Below, one piece after another: positions 37,681-46,840 of a stretch of 64,000 nt of DNA. The position numbers were made by a program, and so were the translations under genes. The DNA lies in the NCBI RefSeq assembly GCF_001307195.1, contig NZ_CP012808.1, positions 2,666,001 through 2,730,000 of the forward strand. The letters are read 5' to 3'. Each line of letters opens with the position of its first letter. The stretch's first letter is position 1. The notes below the pieces were generated by a model, which ran no database searches, was not told where the DNA came from, and saw only the letters and a list, made by a program, of their open reading frames with translations. This DNA is from Acinetobacter equi (GTDB lineage: Bacteria > Pseudomonadota > Gammaproteobacteria > Pseudomonadales > Moraxellaceae).

Positions 37681-38550
37681 TTATGCCATTTCCAAACCAG
37701 CTTGTTGTACAAAAAATGACGCACCTTTGGGTTTTTGTGGCAGTCTTAACTGATTTTTAGTCATACGCACTTGGCCACTTTCCACGCCATACACCAATTG
37801 ACCTTGGTGAACACTTGGTAATGGGTTATCAGATAAAGCCACGGCATCTTCAGCAGCATAAACCGTAATAAACAAGTAACGAGGTAACTCAGTATTGTTT
37901 GCACCTGATGCATGTAGTAACCGCGTATGCATAAAGCACACTGAACCTGCTGTACCAATGCATGAAATATAATTTTGACAATGTTCCACCTCAACTTCAG
38001 CTTCTACTTTTCCTGTGAATCGACCATCTTGCCAGTGATTAAATAGCTCACCTTTATGGCTACCCGGAATCACTTGCAATGGTCCATTTTCTGCAGTGAC
38101 CTCACCAACCATTAATAAAGCTGTGATCATGTCATCATTGGTATGGGGGGTAAATGGAAAGTCCTGATGCCATTTAACTGTTGTTGCAGTATGTGGTAAT
38201 TTTGCATTTATTTTACTATGATGAAACCGTGTCCCACTGCCACCAATTAATTGCCCTGCCATTTCAGCCATATTCGAGTGAATTGCAGTTTCAAAATATG
38301 CATCTGAAATTTCGGTTGGTGAACTTACACGTCTTAGCGCAGGATGATCTTTGTCATGATCTGTAGGATCGACATCGAAACGAGGACGGCCATCTAATGT
38401 TTCACCATAAGCTTCGCTATATTGACGACTTTCATCAACCCATATTTCTAGTTGAAAACGTAAACCAGCTAATTCATCTGGACTCATCACATTTTCAACA
38501 ACAAGAAAACCATTACGATGAAATTGTTCTATTTGCGATGTTGTTAACAT
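37681..38550 (-). CDS. PhyH-family Fe(II)/2-oxoglutarate dioxygenase 2
   Basis: A 289-residue phytanoyl-CoA dioxygenase-like enzyme, not closely similar to PhyH 1. The iron triad is His128, Asp130 (WHQDFPF) and His213 (LLHASGANN); Arg224 should bind 2-oxoglutarate. GPLQVIPGSHKGELF is the family strand, and the overall pattern recalls ectoine/proline hydroxylase relatives. It is translated 28 bases after SBP 2, so transport and oxidation of the same compound seem linked. Confidence 0.9.
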   Translation of the reverse strand: MLTTSQIEQFHRNGFLVVENVMSPDELAGLRFQLEIWVDESRQYSEAYGETLDGRPRFDVDPTDHDKDHPALRRVSSPTEISDAYFETAIHSNMAEMAGQLIGGSGTRFHHSKINAKLPHTATTVKWHQDFPFTPHTNDDMITALLMVGEVTAENGPLQVIPGSHKGELFNHWQDGRFTGKVEAEVEVEHCQNYISCIGTAGSVCFMHTRLLHASGANNTELPRYLFITVYAAEDAVALSDNPLPSVHQGQLVYGVESGQVRMTKNQLRLPQKPKGASFFVQQAGLEMA

Positions 38551-38578
38551 ATTCTTTCCTATCTATTCTGAATTTCAG

Positions 38579-39415
38579 TTATTTGTCCATTACTGCGGCA
38601 ATATCTTCTTTTGTTGGTGCTTGTAAGCCATATGCGTTTAAGATTTTTTCAAAATCACCCGATGCTTTTAATTTATTTAAGCCCTCTTCAATCAACTTAT
38701 AAGTCTCAGTATCTCCCTTACGAATACCAATCCCCCCCACTGTTGGAAAGAATGCTTCAGTTGATGTGATTTTGACTTTATCTGGTAAGTTTTTCACAGC
38801 AGCATTCATGACAGCAGCATCATCATACTGAATGTCTACAGCACGAGCTAATAAGGCTTGTGTAGTTTGTGGTGATGTTTCAAATTCACGAATCGTAATG
38901 GCTTTTTTACCTTCCGCTACACAACGTTCTTTTGAAATTTCTTGTACTTGGGCTGCAAATGCTGTGCCTTTCATCGCACCGACAACTTGACCACATAAAT
39001 CCTCAGGACCTTTTGGAGTAAGTTCTGAGTCTTGACGTACCAGCAATGAAATATCCGTTTTGTAATATGGAATCATATCAATTTGCTCAAGGCGTTCTTT
39101 GGTGATGTACATTGATGAAAACAACACATCGAATTTTTCACCTTTTAAACCTGGAATCAAGTTTGCCCAACGTGTATCAACCCAGTCAGGTTTATAGCTT
39201 CCATCAAGTTCTGCAATTTTTTCCATAATCTCAACACTAACACCGCTTGGCACACCATCTTTTAAAAATTCATAAGGTGGGAAAGTTAAATCAGAGCCAA
39301 CACTGACTGTCTTTTTTACATCTGTAGCTGTTGCAACAGAGTTTTCCTGTTTAGCACATCCAGCTAATAATAATCCGCTGACCAAAGCACTGATTACAGT
39401 ATTTTTTCCTTTCAT
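38579..39415 (-). CDS. Polar-amino-acid-type ABC substrate-binding lipoprotein 2
   Basis: A 278-residue family 3 SBP with lipobox LAGC. Core motifs VGSDLTFPPYEFLKDG, SSMYITKERLEQIDMIPYY and GGIGIRKGDTETYK match SBP 1 position by position, so the pair are paralogues with probably related ligands. It precedes PhyH 2 in one unit and follows the permease-ATPase gene after a terminator. Confidence 0.92.
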   Translation of the reverse strand: MKGKNTVISALVSGLLLAGCAKQENSVATATDVKKTVSVGSDLTFPPYEFLKDGVPSGVSVEIMEKIAELDGSYKPDWVDTRWANLIPGLKGEKFDVLFSSMYITKERLEQIDMIPYYKTDISLLVRQDSELTPKGPEDLCGQVVGAMKGTAFAAQVQEISKERCVAEGKKAITIREFETSPQTTQALLARAVDIQYDDAAVMNAAVKNLPDKVKITSTEAFFPTVGGIGIRKGDTETYKLIEEGLNKLKASGDFEKILNAYGLQAPTKEDIAAVMDK

Positions 39416-39547
39416 AAATCACCCCAAACTCAGTTGTGTTTTTTCTCTTATTTAAAATATAAAAGAATATGTTGATTAATCCGATTTGGATTTTTTTACC
39501 TAGTGCTTTATAAAAATAAAATTCTTGAATTCACACATCGTTAAAAG

Positions 39548-39574
39548 AAAAGCAGTCAGTAAATGACTGCTTTT
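39548..39574 (-). terminator. Terminator after the permease-ATPase fusion
   Basis: Stem AAAAGCAGTCA / TGACTGCTTTT with a T-rich tail on the minus strand. Confidence 0.85.
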
Positions 39575-39587
39575 ATAAAAATTTTAA

Positions 39588-41099
39588 TTAAGCTGCTCTG
39601 GCCATAAATTTATCTAATCGTTCATTACCTGCTTGTTTTAATGCATCAGGATGATCATTTAAAACAATGTGTCCACCTTCCATAAAGACGACACGATCTG
39701 AAACTTTAAAAGCAAAATGCATTTCATGCGTCACAATAATCATAGTTAAGCCTTCACTTGCCAACTCTTCGATAACTTTTAAAACTTCATTAACTAATTC
39801 TGGATCAAGCGCCGAGGTGGGTTCATCAAACAAAATAATAGAAGGTTGCATTGCCAATGCTCGAGCAATCGCAACACGTTGTTGTTGCCCACCAGATAAT
39901 TGATGTGGATATTTATTGGCATGTTGCTTCATTCCCACTTTTTCTAGCATTGCTAGTGCTGTGATTTTGCTATCTAAAACCGTTCCCATATTGTGGTACA
40001 TCGGTGCCAACATAACATTTTCTAAAATGGTTTTATGTGGGAACAAGTTAAAGCTTTGAAACACCATACCAATATTCACAATTTGTTTTTTATAATCCGT
40101 TGATTCGTCTGTTAATTCCTGATCTTTTAAAAATGGTTGACCTAGCAAATTCACAGTACCTTGATTTAATGCTTCAAGACCATTTAGAGTACGAATAAAC
40201 GTTGTTTTTCCTGAACCTGAAGGTCCAATAATAGAAATCACCTCTCCCCATTTTACTTTTAAATCGATTCCTTTTAGAACTTCTTGTGTACCATAAGACT
40301 TGTGAATATTTAAAGCTTCAAGTGCATATTCACCCGGGCGCTCAACATTAATTTCTTTACGCGCTCGAACAGATGCTAATGGCAATTGATATAAAGGATC
40401 ATTCTTATCTAACAAACCTGGTTTACGATTAGTAATATCAATTTTTCGCTCAAACCAATTAATCAACCATCCAAAAACAGTGACAATAAAAACATAATAG
40501 AATGCGACAGCTAACATCGTTTCCATCACTAAAAAGTTTTGGGTATAAAGACGTTGACCAACCAGTAAAATTTCTGTCAGTGAAATGACAGACACAAGAG
40601 ATGTAAGTTTAACAATAGAAACGTATTCATTCCCTAAAGCAGGTAGTGCAACGCGAAATGCTTGAGGTACAACAATTAAACGTTGAATACCAGAATATTT
40701 AATCCCTAAAGCTTTACCTGCCTCAACCTGCCCTTTATGAATAGATGTTAAGCCACCACGGTGAATTTCAGCAATATAGGCCGCTTCGCTTAGGGTCATA
40801 GCGATCAACCCTGCTAAAAATGGTGATGCTAAAACTACGCTAGAACTTGGAAAAATTTGTGGCAAGTTATATACAAAGACCAATAACACCAAAAGTGGCA
40901 AACTTCTAAAGAACCAAATATAGATATCACTTGACCATGCCAAAGCCTTGAATCTAGATTGTTTACCTAGAGCTAAAACAAAGCCTAATACAATACCAAT
41001 TACCCAAACTAAAACACTCAGTTCAATCACAGTCCAAGTTGCTAACCAAAATTCTCGATTCAATAATAAATCAAATGTATATGACCAATTAAAATCCAT
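39588..41099 (-). CDS. Amino-acid ABC transporter: permease fused to ATPase
   Basis: A single 503-residue chain joining a HisM/GlnP-type permease (about 1-220, several membrane helices, EAA-loop EAGKALGIKYSG at 126-137) to a GlnQ/HisP-type ATPase (about 255-503). The ATPase has Walker A GPSGSGKTT at 292-300, signature LSGGQQQRVAIARAL and Walker B IILFDEPTSALDP. No break, frameshift or stop lies between the parts. A homodimer would make a full importer served by one or both SBPs of the island. Usually these domains are separate genes, so the fusion is notable. Confidence 0.93.
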   Translation of the reverse strand: MDFNWSYTFDLLLNREFWLATWTVIELSVLVWVIGIVLGFVLALGKQSRFKALAWSSDIYIWFFRSLPLLVLLVFVYNLPQIFPSSSVVLASPFLAGLIAMTLSEAAYIAEIHRGGLTSIHKGQVEAGKALGIKYSGIQRLIVVPQAFRVALPALGNEYVSIVKLTSLVSVISLTEILLVGQRLYTQNFLVMETMLAVAFYYVFIVTVFGWLINWFERKIDITNRKPGLLDKNDPLYQLPLASVRARKEINVERPGEYALEALNIHKSYGTQEVLKGIDLKVKWGEVISIIGPSGSGKTTFIRTLNGLEALNQGTVNLLGQPFLKDQELTDESTDYKKQIVNIGMVFQSFNLFPHKTILENVMLAPMYHNMGTVLDSKITALAMLEKVGMKQHANKYPHQLSGGQQQRVAIARALAMQPSIILFDEPTSALDPELVNEVLKVIEELASEGLTMIIVTHEMHFAFKVSDRVVFMEGGHIVLNDHPDALKQAGNERLDKFMARAA

Positions 41100-41207
41100 T
41101 CATAACCCCTAGTCGCATGATTCTTTTCTATTACATTTGTTATATCGGAATTTATAAAAATAAGTAATTTCGAAAATATGATGCATTAGCAACGTTTTTT
41201 TTAAGCA

Positions 41208-41246
41208 ATAAAAAAGAGATCTATCTATACTCAATAGATCTCTTTT
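41208..41246 (-). terminator. Terminator after the M20 deacylase gene
   Basis: Stem AAAAGAGATCTAT / ATAGATCTCTTTT with a nine-base loop. It separates the ridA-DUF1028-lysR-M20 unit from the transporter gene. Confidence 0.85.
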
Positions 41247-41258
41247 ATTAATTCAACT

Positions 41259-42392
41259 TCAGCATAAACTTTCTACTAATTTTGCTAAAAAAGTGTCACA
41301 TTCTTGCATTTGCTCTATCGCAACATATTCATTTGGCTTATGCGCTACCCCAATATCTCCAGGACCACAGACCACGACTGGACAATTCAATGCATTTTGG
41401 AATAATCCACCCTCTGTACCAAAAGAGATATTTCTCAATGAAGTTTCAGCAGGTAGTATTTTTTGAATAAATTGCACAGCTTCAATAGTTGCTGAAGTTT
41501 TTAAACCTGGGTACTGATTAACTTCTTCAACATCTATATAAACTTGAAACTGTTGTTTTATTTTTTCTAAAATTTTCTCCTGAATATCACTGCTTTTATC
41601 TTGTACTAAATGACGAATCTCATAATCGACAATACATTGGTTTGGCACAATATTTAACGCTGTCCCACCTACAATTTTTCCGACATGCACCGTAGTATAA
41701 GGAATATCGTACCCTATATCTTGATGCCCTTTTACACGTAGATCATCTTGTATCTGCTGTAAAGATTCAACCAATTGACTCGCAACATGAATCGCATTCA
41801 CATAGCGAGGAGCAAGGGCTGAATGACCTTCCTCACCACGACATTTCGCACGAAAAACAGTTTTACCTTTATGTGCTAATGCCAATTGCATCATAGTCGG
41901 TTCACCTATGACACATAAAAGTGGTGATACGATTGTAGATGCTAACTGTTCCAAAATTCCACGAACACCAATACATCCAATTTCCTCATCATAAGATATA
42001 CATAAATGTAATGGTCGTTTGAGTGATTTCTGACTTGCATCAAGCATAGCCATGATTGCACAGGCTAAAAATCCTTTCATATCTGCTGTGCCACGACCAT
42101 AAATATGCTCATTTTTAAAGGTTGCCTCAAATGGAGGGCTATCCCATTGTTGACCTTCTACAGGCACTACATCTGAATGTCCTGATAATAAAATACCAGG
42201 TTGATCTAATGGCCCAACACTAGCCAATAAATTAGCTTTCGTTTTGTCTTCATTAAAATTGAGTTCAACTGATATCTGATTTTGCTCAAAGACAAATTTT
42301 ACATATTGGATTAATTCAAGATTCGTTTTATAAGATGTTGTGTCAAAACTGATTAATTTTGATAAAAGCGAGATTGAGCTAAGATCACTCAT
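41259..42392 (-). CDS. M20-family deacylase (ArgE-like)
   Basis: A 377-residue metallo-amidohydrolase of the acetylornithine deacetylase/succinyl-DAP desuccinylase group. Metal and catalytic motifs: SGHSDVVPVEGQQW, YGRGTADMKGF, SYDEEIGCIG and GEPTM, with a dimerisation lid in the middle and GPGDIGVAHKPNEYV near the end. It resembles ArgE but sits in a catabolic cluster, so it more likely removes an N-acyl (or N-carbamoyl) group from an imported amino acid derivative. GAGGT inside the end of lysR serves as its ribosome site; only two bases separate the genes. Confidence 0.88.
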   Translation of the reverse strand: MSDLSSISLLSKLISFDTTSYKTNLELIQYVKFVFEQNQISVELNFNEDKTKANLLASVGPLDQPGILLSGHSDVVPVEGQQWDSPPFEATFKNEHIYGRGTADMKGFLACAIMAMLDASQKSLKRPLHLCISYDEEIGCIGVRGILEQLASTIVSPLLCVIGEPTMMQLALAHKGKTVFRAKCRGEEGHSALAPRYVNAIHVASQLVESLQQIQDDLRVKGHQDIGYDIPYTTVHVGKIVGGTALNIVPNQCIVDYEIRHLVQDKSSDIQEKILEKIKQQFQVYIDVEEVNQYPGLKTSATIEAVQFIQKILPAETSLRNISFGTEGGLFQNALNCPVVVCGPGDIGVAHKPNEYVAIEQMQECDTFLAKLVESLC

Positions 42393-42394
42393 CG

Positions 42395-43375
42395 TTAGAC
42401 CTCTACCGCAGCAGCTTTCATTTTCACGTGCGGATCAAAGAAATGGGCATCTCCCATTCCAGGAATATATTGATTAGATAAAAAGGCACGACAACGACTA
42501 ATAAATGCTTGTGCAACAGTATTTAAATTGGCATTTTTAGCAGTTGCTAAACCGATTTGCATTGGACGTTGCTCACCCGCAATTCTTAAACGCACTAAGC
42601 GTTTACCATCAAGCGAATAATTATTTTTTGGCCGAACATTTAAAATGGTATAACCTAAATTATTGGCAACCATTGAACGAACGACATCGACATGACGTGA
42701 AGAATGCTCAACTTTTGGACTTAATTTGTGGTTACGAAATAAAGAAATAAAGTAATCATTGCTGTATGGTAAATCGAGCAATACCATCGGATGCTCAGCT
42801 AACTCTTCAAGTGTAACTGCCACATTATGTGCAAGAGGATGTGCTTCGCTTACTAATACATGTGGAGGAAGCATAGCCAAAGGTTCAAAGTGAATTAAGT
42901 CATGATCAATATTTAAATCGTAGGTAAGTACAACATCCAGTTCATTTCTCACCAAACTATTTAATAGAACTTGTTGATCTTCTTCACATAAATCTAAAGT
43001 GACATTTTTATATAAATTCACAAAACCATGAATAATTTCTGCATAAATCATCGGCGAAAATGCAGTAAAACAACCTAGTTTCAATGGACCACGTATAGTT
43101 CCTGAAAAGTCAGCTGCAAGTGCATATAAGCTATTGGCTTGGCTAAGTATATATTTACATTCATGCATGACCTTTTCACCAATATTAGTCAAGATCAATC
43201 CCTTAGCATGTTGACGGATAAATAGTTGAACCTGTAATTCAGATTCAATATGAGCGATTGCAGCAGAAATTGATGGTGAAGAAACATGAATTTTTTCTGA
43301 AGCAATAATGATGCTACCGCTTTCTGCAGTAGCAACAAAATATTGCATTTGGCGTAATGAGATTCTGTTTAGCAC
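42395..43375 (-). CDS. LysR-type transcriptional regulator
   Basis: A 326-residue LTTR. The N-terminal winged helix is ISLRQMQYFVATAESGSIIIASEKIHVSSPSISAAIAHIE...LFIRQHAKGLILTNIGEKV, followed by a periplasmic-binding-like effector domain. It lies inside an operon (DUF1028 32 bases upstream, deacylase two bases downstream), unlike the common divergent arrangement. It likely responds to the island's substrate or an intermediate. Confidence 0.93.
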   Translation of the reverse strand: MLNRISLRQMQYFVATAESGSIIIASEKIHVSSPSISAAIAHIESELQVQLFIRQHAKGLILTNIGEKVMHECKYILSQANSLYALAADFSGTIRGPLKLGCFTAFSPMIYAEIIHGFVNLYKNVTLDLCEEDQQVLLNSLVRNELDVVLTYDLNIDHDLIHFEPLAMLPPHVLVSEAHPLAHNVAVTLEELAEHPMVLLDLPYSNDYFISLFRNHKLSPKVEHSSRHVDVVRSMVANNLGYTILNVRPKNNYSLDGKRLVRLRIAGEQRPMQIGLATAKNANLNTVAQAFISRCRAFLSNQYIPGMGDAHFFDPHVKMKAAAVEV

Positions 43376-43407
43376 GCTTATATCCTTGATCAGCGCTTAT
43401 TGAAGTC

Positions 43408-44079
43408 TTATCGATCGCCAGCCACTCCGTAGCTTGGTGAACTAGAAGGATCTAAGGCACGAACAACATAGTCTTCAACTTGCGGCTCATAAACTTTCCA
43501 AAGTTGATATAAATCTTCAATTGGGGTTTCCGACCAATCAACTCGTAAATTAATCACAGGCCATTCGAGTTTATCTACAACTAAAAGACCTGCTGAATGA
43601 ACTGGACCAGCTTCGCCACCTGCATCCAATCCCGCTTTTAGTGCAAGCATAAGACGTTCAGCCAAGCTTCCTACTGCTTTTTCAAAGGTTTCTACCATCA
43701 CTATTGGGATATCTTTATTTTTCAAAAGATTTCCCGCACCAACAGCATGCTCACCTACGCACTCTGAATGCACACCTAAAGTATATTTGCCACTAAATAC
43801 AGCAGGTTTTTTATCTGAATTAATTACACTTAATTGACGATACTCAATAAAGTCAGTGTTTTTGATCAATTCCGAGATAGATTCTTCTGGTGCCAGATCA
43901 TATTTGGTCATATCTAGCAAAATGCTTGCCAAGTATGGATCAGTAATGTTCTGTGATGTGGCAACCCCTACACCTGCTTTAGCTTGAATGCACCTTGCTG
44001 CAACAGCTGGTGAGGAAGAACTAATTGCTCCTCCAAATTGCCCTGTTTTATGGCACCGTGCGATAATTGAAAATGTCAT
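43408..44079 (-). CDS. DUF1028 family protein
   Basis: A 223-residue protein with the conserved N-terminus of DUF1028 (TFSIIARCHKTGQFGGAISSSSPAV, then AGVGVATSQNITDP), a family predicted to have an Ntn-hydrolase-like fold. GEHAVGAGNLL and DAGGEAGPVHSAGLLVVD are further conserved blocks. The reaction is not established; amide hydrolysis is a guess from the fold. It is between the Rid protein and LysR gene in one operon. Confidence 0.88.
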   Translation of the reverse strand: MTFSIIARCHKTGQFGGAISSSSPAVAARCIQAKAGVGVATSQNITDPYLASILLDMTKYDLAPEESISELIKNTDFIEYRQLSVINSDKKPAVFSGKYTLGVHSECVGEHAVGAGNLLKNKDIPIVMVETFEKAVGSLAERLMLALKAGLDAGGEAGPVHSAGLLVVDKLEWPVINLRVDWSETPIEDLYQLWKVYEPQVEDYVVRALDPSSSPSYGVAGDR

Positions 44080-44101
44080 ATACAGTTATCCTTTTATATA
44101 A

Positions 44102-44515
44102 TTAGTCAGGAATCACTGCTGTTGCGTCAATTTCGACCAACCACTCTGGACGAGCAAGTGCTGAAACAACAATACCAGTCGAAACAGGAAATACGCCTTT
44201 CAACCATTTACCAACTATACGGTAAACATCTTCACGATAACGTGGATCAATGATATAAATTGTGATTTTGCAAATGTCTTCAAGCTCACCACCTGCTTCT
44301 TCTAGTAGCATTTTAATGTTATACATCGCTTGTTCTGTCTGGCCTGCGACATCACCAATACATACACTTTCAGAAGTATCAAGATTTTGACCAATTTGCC
44401 CACGCAAGAAAACAGTACTGCCACGAGCAACAACTGCTTGGCATAAATCATTATCTAAGTTCTGTTCTGGATAAGTTACTTTAGTATTGAATGTTCTAAT
44501 ACGTGTATGTTTCAT
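44102..44515 (-). CDS. Rid-family (YjgF/YER057c/UK114) protein without the canonical arginine
   Basis: A 137-residue Rid protein: AVVARGSTVFLRGQIG, CIGDVAGQTEQAMYNIKMLLEEAGGELEDICKITIYI and a final DATAVIPD. In classical RidA an arginine (PxRS) binds the imine carboxylate; here the matching position reads FPVST, so serine replaces it. Members without this arginine (Rid4-Rid7 groups) are not thought to be general enamine/imine deaminases and tend to lie in catabolic clusters, as here. First gene of the ridA-DUF1028-lysR-M20 unit. No symbol is given, because it is probably not RidA itself. Confidence 0.85.
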   Translation of the reverse strand: MKHTRIRTFNTKVTYPEQNLDNDLCQAVVARGSTVFLRGQIGQNLDTSESVCIGDVAGQTEQAMYNIKMLLEEAGGELEDICKITIYIIDPRYREDVYRIVGKWLKGVFPVSTGIVVSALARPEWLVEIDATAVIPD

Positions 44516-44766
44516 TTAAGATGCTCCTCTATTGGTACATCTTCAGTATGAATTAATCTTATTGGATGGCAATTTCTCTTTTCTGTGCTACTACTTCAAA
44601 AAATCCTTATCATATAAATATATGATGAATTTTTTAATTGATAAGATGTAAATTGAAAATCTATTCACTTGAACGAAAAATGGAATATCTATTAATAGCA
44701 CTCTCACATTAACTTTTTAATTTATGCACGAGTAATTTAAGTATCATCTATTATTGATAAAATATA

Positions 44767-44982
44767 TTATTCAATATCATAGACCCAATTTTGAGCTTGT
44801 TGGTCAGTAGTCGTTTCACAAACATAGTAGTCATGATTCCATGAGTCTTGATGAAATATCTCTTTCTTAAAGTAAGTAACTTTCTTACCATTTTCAACAC
44901 AGACAAAGCTATCGCCTTGATCTTTAACTTGGGTTCCGTTGAGGAAGCCACCAATACAGAGGAAGCGGGATTGTTTAGACAT
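44767..44982 (-). CDS. Hypothetical protein, 71 residues
   Basis: Unrecognised. It contains a cysteine in the N-terminal FLCIGGFLNG, a charged turn and an aromatic-rich FHQDSWNHDYYVCETTT followed by NWVYDIE. No signal or membrane segment. A frame overlapping it out of phase (44751-44954) looks like a shadow. There is little ribosome-site support. Probably an accessory gene between the island and the 45114 gene. Confidence 0.5.
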   Translation of the reverse strand: MSKQSRFLCIGGFLNGTQVKDQGDSFVCVENGKKVTYFKKEIFHQDSWNHDYYVCETTTDQQAQNWVYDIE

Positions 44983-45061
44983 TTTTTAAATTAACTTCTT
45001 TAAAACTTTAAATCACTAGATACAGTCATTATAAATTTTTATTATTTTTTTTAATATTAAT

Positions 45062-45095
45062 AGTTAAAAAAGAGTTTATTATTTAGCTCTTTTTT
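45062..45095 (-). terminator. Terminator after the 236-residue hypothetical gene
   Basis: Stem AAAAAAGAGTT / AGCTCTTTTTT (one T-G pair) with a T run on the minus strand. Confidence 0.75.
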
Positions 45096-45113
45096 ATATC
45101 ACTTACTAATTAT

Positions 45114-45824
45114 TTATCTAACTTTCAATTCTAAATCAATTTTTAGACGAACTTTTTCTTCAATGTCTTTCACAATGAAGTTTGGCGCAATATTAAATAA
45201 TAACATTTCTAGTAAATACGGTTGCCTGCTAACACCATATACATCAACCGACAGCTGCTTTATCAATTTACAATATGCATGATATGCAATTTTATGACTG
45301 CGATATGTATATTTTTTACTACTTAATCTAAATATTGTTTGCATATCGTATTTGATCAACTCACTGTTACGCCCTTGTGGTTGTGTAAATAGCTCAACCT
45401 CTGGTGCATAATTAAATAAAAGCCAATTAAGAGCGTAAATAACACGTGAATCATAAATAACATATTCAGTAGGATTAATAAAAGATGCAACTTTTGAAAA
45501 CGAAGAAATTCGCTCAAATGAGTTTTTTGTTAATGATTTCTTATCCAACTCTGTTATGAATTTTAAAATTTTAGTGTCATTCACATTATTATGTTTAAAT
45601 GATGAAATACCACCCCATTCTTGAATTATCCAATAATAAATTGAGATACAATTATCTTGCTCTAGGATTGTATGCAAATATTCTTTTAAATAAACATTTC
45701 GATCAAAATTTGATTCGATATCATCTGGAATTTTAACTGGGCAATTGTCTGGAATTTCCCAATTATAAGTTTTAACATCATATTTTACAGATAACTCTTT
45801 TAATACCGAAATTAATTTTTGCAT
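45114..45824 (-). CDS. Hypothetical protein, 236 residues
   Basis: I do not recognise a named family. It is soluble and helical-looking, rich in Lys, Ile, Asn and Tyr, with base composition more A+T-rich than its neighbours, suggesting acquisition. The best-ordered part is SFSKVASFINPTEYVIYDSRVIYALNWLL, whose P...IYDSRV..AL pattern recalls DNA-repair-like or defence-associated helical proteins, but this is only a resemblance. Another block is RQPYLLEMLLFNIAP. It has its own terminator and stands alone. Confidence 0.65.
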   Translation of the reverse strand: MQKLISVLKELSVKYDVKTYNWEIPDNCPVKIPDDIESNFDRNVYLKEYLHTILEQDNCISIYYWIIQEWGGISSFKHNNVNDTKILKFITELDKKSLTKNSFERISSFSKVASFINPTEYVIYDSRVIYALNWLLFNYAPEVELFTQPQGRNSELIKYDMQTIFRLSSKKYTYRSHKIAYHAYCKLIKQLSVDVYGVSRQPYLLEMLLFNIAPNFIVKDIEEKVRLKIDLELKVR

Positions 45825-45907
45825 ATATATTCTTTCTAAAAATAAAAAGCTAATAAATTTATTCTGACTTTTAACTTATATTTATTTAACTTTCAAACAA
45901 TTATATT

Positions 45908-46651
45908 TTACTGCGCAGTATATCCACCATCCACTGCAATAGCCGCTCCATTGACAAAAGACGCTTCATCACTCGCAAGAAATAAAACCACATTTGCCAC
46001 TTCTTCAGGCTTTCCAAAACGTCCTATTGGGTGCAAATTAACAAAACTTTGCTTATATTTTGGCTCCATTGCACTTAATAATGGCGTATCAATATAGCCT
46101 GGGCAAACAGCATTTACTCGTATACCACGCGAAGCATAATCAATGGCTAATGTTTGAGTTAACAACTTAACTCCTGCTTTTGCCGCAGCATAAGCAGTCA
46201 CCGCATGCTTGCCAACAAAGCTATGTACAGAACCACAATTTACAATAACGCCTTTCATTTTATTTTCTAACCAATATTGAATTGCATATTTATTCAATAA
46301 ATAAACCGAATTTAAATTGGTATCAATGGTATCTTTCCAACGTATAAAATCTAATTGATCAATAGAATCATCATTTGCAATTCCCGCGTTTGCAAAAATA
46401 ATATCGAGTTTATGAAATTTTAAAATCGTAAATTGAATAAGGTCTTTATTATCTTGTTCCTGACGTACATCCATTTGAAAAAATGCCGTTGTATATCCTT
46501 TATTATTTAATTCTTCACTTAATTTTTGACCTTGTTCACAACAATCTGCAATTACTACTTTTGCACCTTGTTGACAGAAATTATTTACTGTTGCAAAACC
46601 AATACCACTTGCTCCACCTGTCACAATTGCAACTTTAGAATCGAATTTCAT
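45908..46651 (-). CDS. Short-chain dehydrogenase/reductase
   Basis: A 247-residue classical SDR using NAD(P). The coenzyme motif is VTGGASGIGFATV; NAG appears as IFANAGIAN, and the catalytic set is Asn (DTNLNSVY), Ser (NCGSVHS) and Tyr-Lys (TAYAAAKAG). The acidic residue after strand 2 (VIADCCEQ) favours NAD. PGYIDTPLL and VDGGYTAQ complete the fold. Substrate unknown; FabG- or 3-hydroxybutyrate-dehydrogenase-like annotations would be guesses. Confidence 0.92.
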   Translation of the reverse strand: MKFDSKVAIVTGGASGIGFATVNNFCQQGAKVVIADCCEQGQKLSEELNNKGYTTAFFQMDVRQEQDNKDLIQFTILKFHKLDIIFANAGIANDDSIDQLDFIRWKDTIDTNLNSVYLLNKYAIQYWLENKMKGVIVNCGSVHSFVGKHAVTAYAAAKAGVKLLTQTLAIDYASRGIRVNAVCPGYIDTPLLSAMEPKYKQSFVNLHPIGRFGKPEEVANVVLFLASDEASFVNGAAIAVDGGYTAQ

Positions 46652-46743
46652 AGATTTCCTTTAAAATTATTTTGTTATCTACTATTTAAAATACATAAGG
46701 ATTAATTAAATTTATTTTATTTCACACATTCTTATTTTAAAGA

Positions 46744-46778
46744 ATAAAAAAATAAGGGCTGAATTCTCAGCCCTTATT
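46744..46778 (-). terminator. Terminator after acnB
   Basis: Perfect 12-base stem AATAAGGGCTGA / TCAGCCCTTATT with T7 on the minus strand. Confidence 0.88.
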
Positions 46779-46840
46779 TTATGCTAATTAAAGTAGAAAA
46801 GTATAGTTTTACATTTTTATAAAACCATACTAATCAGCAC

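Noticed and set aside
44751..44954. 67-residue frame overlapping the 71-residue gene
   Set aside because: Out of phase with the better-supported frame and low in coding character.
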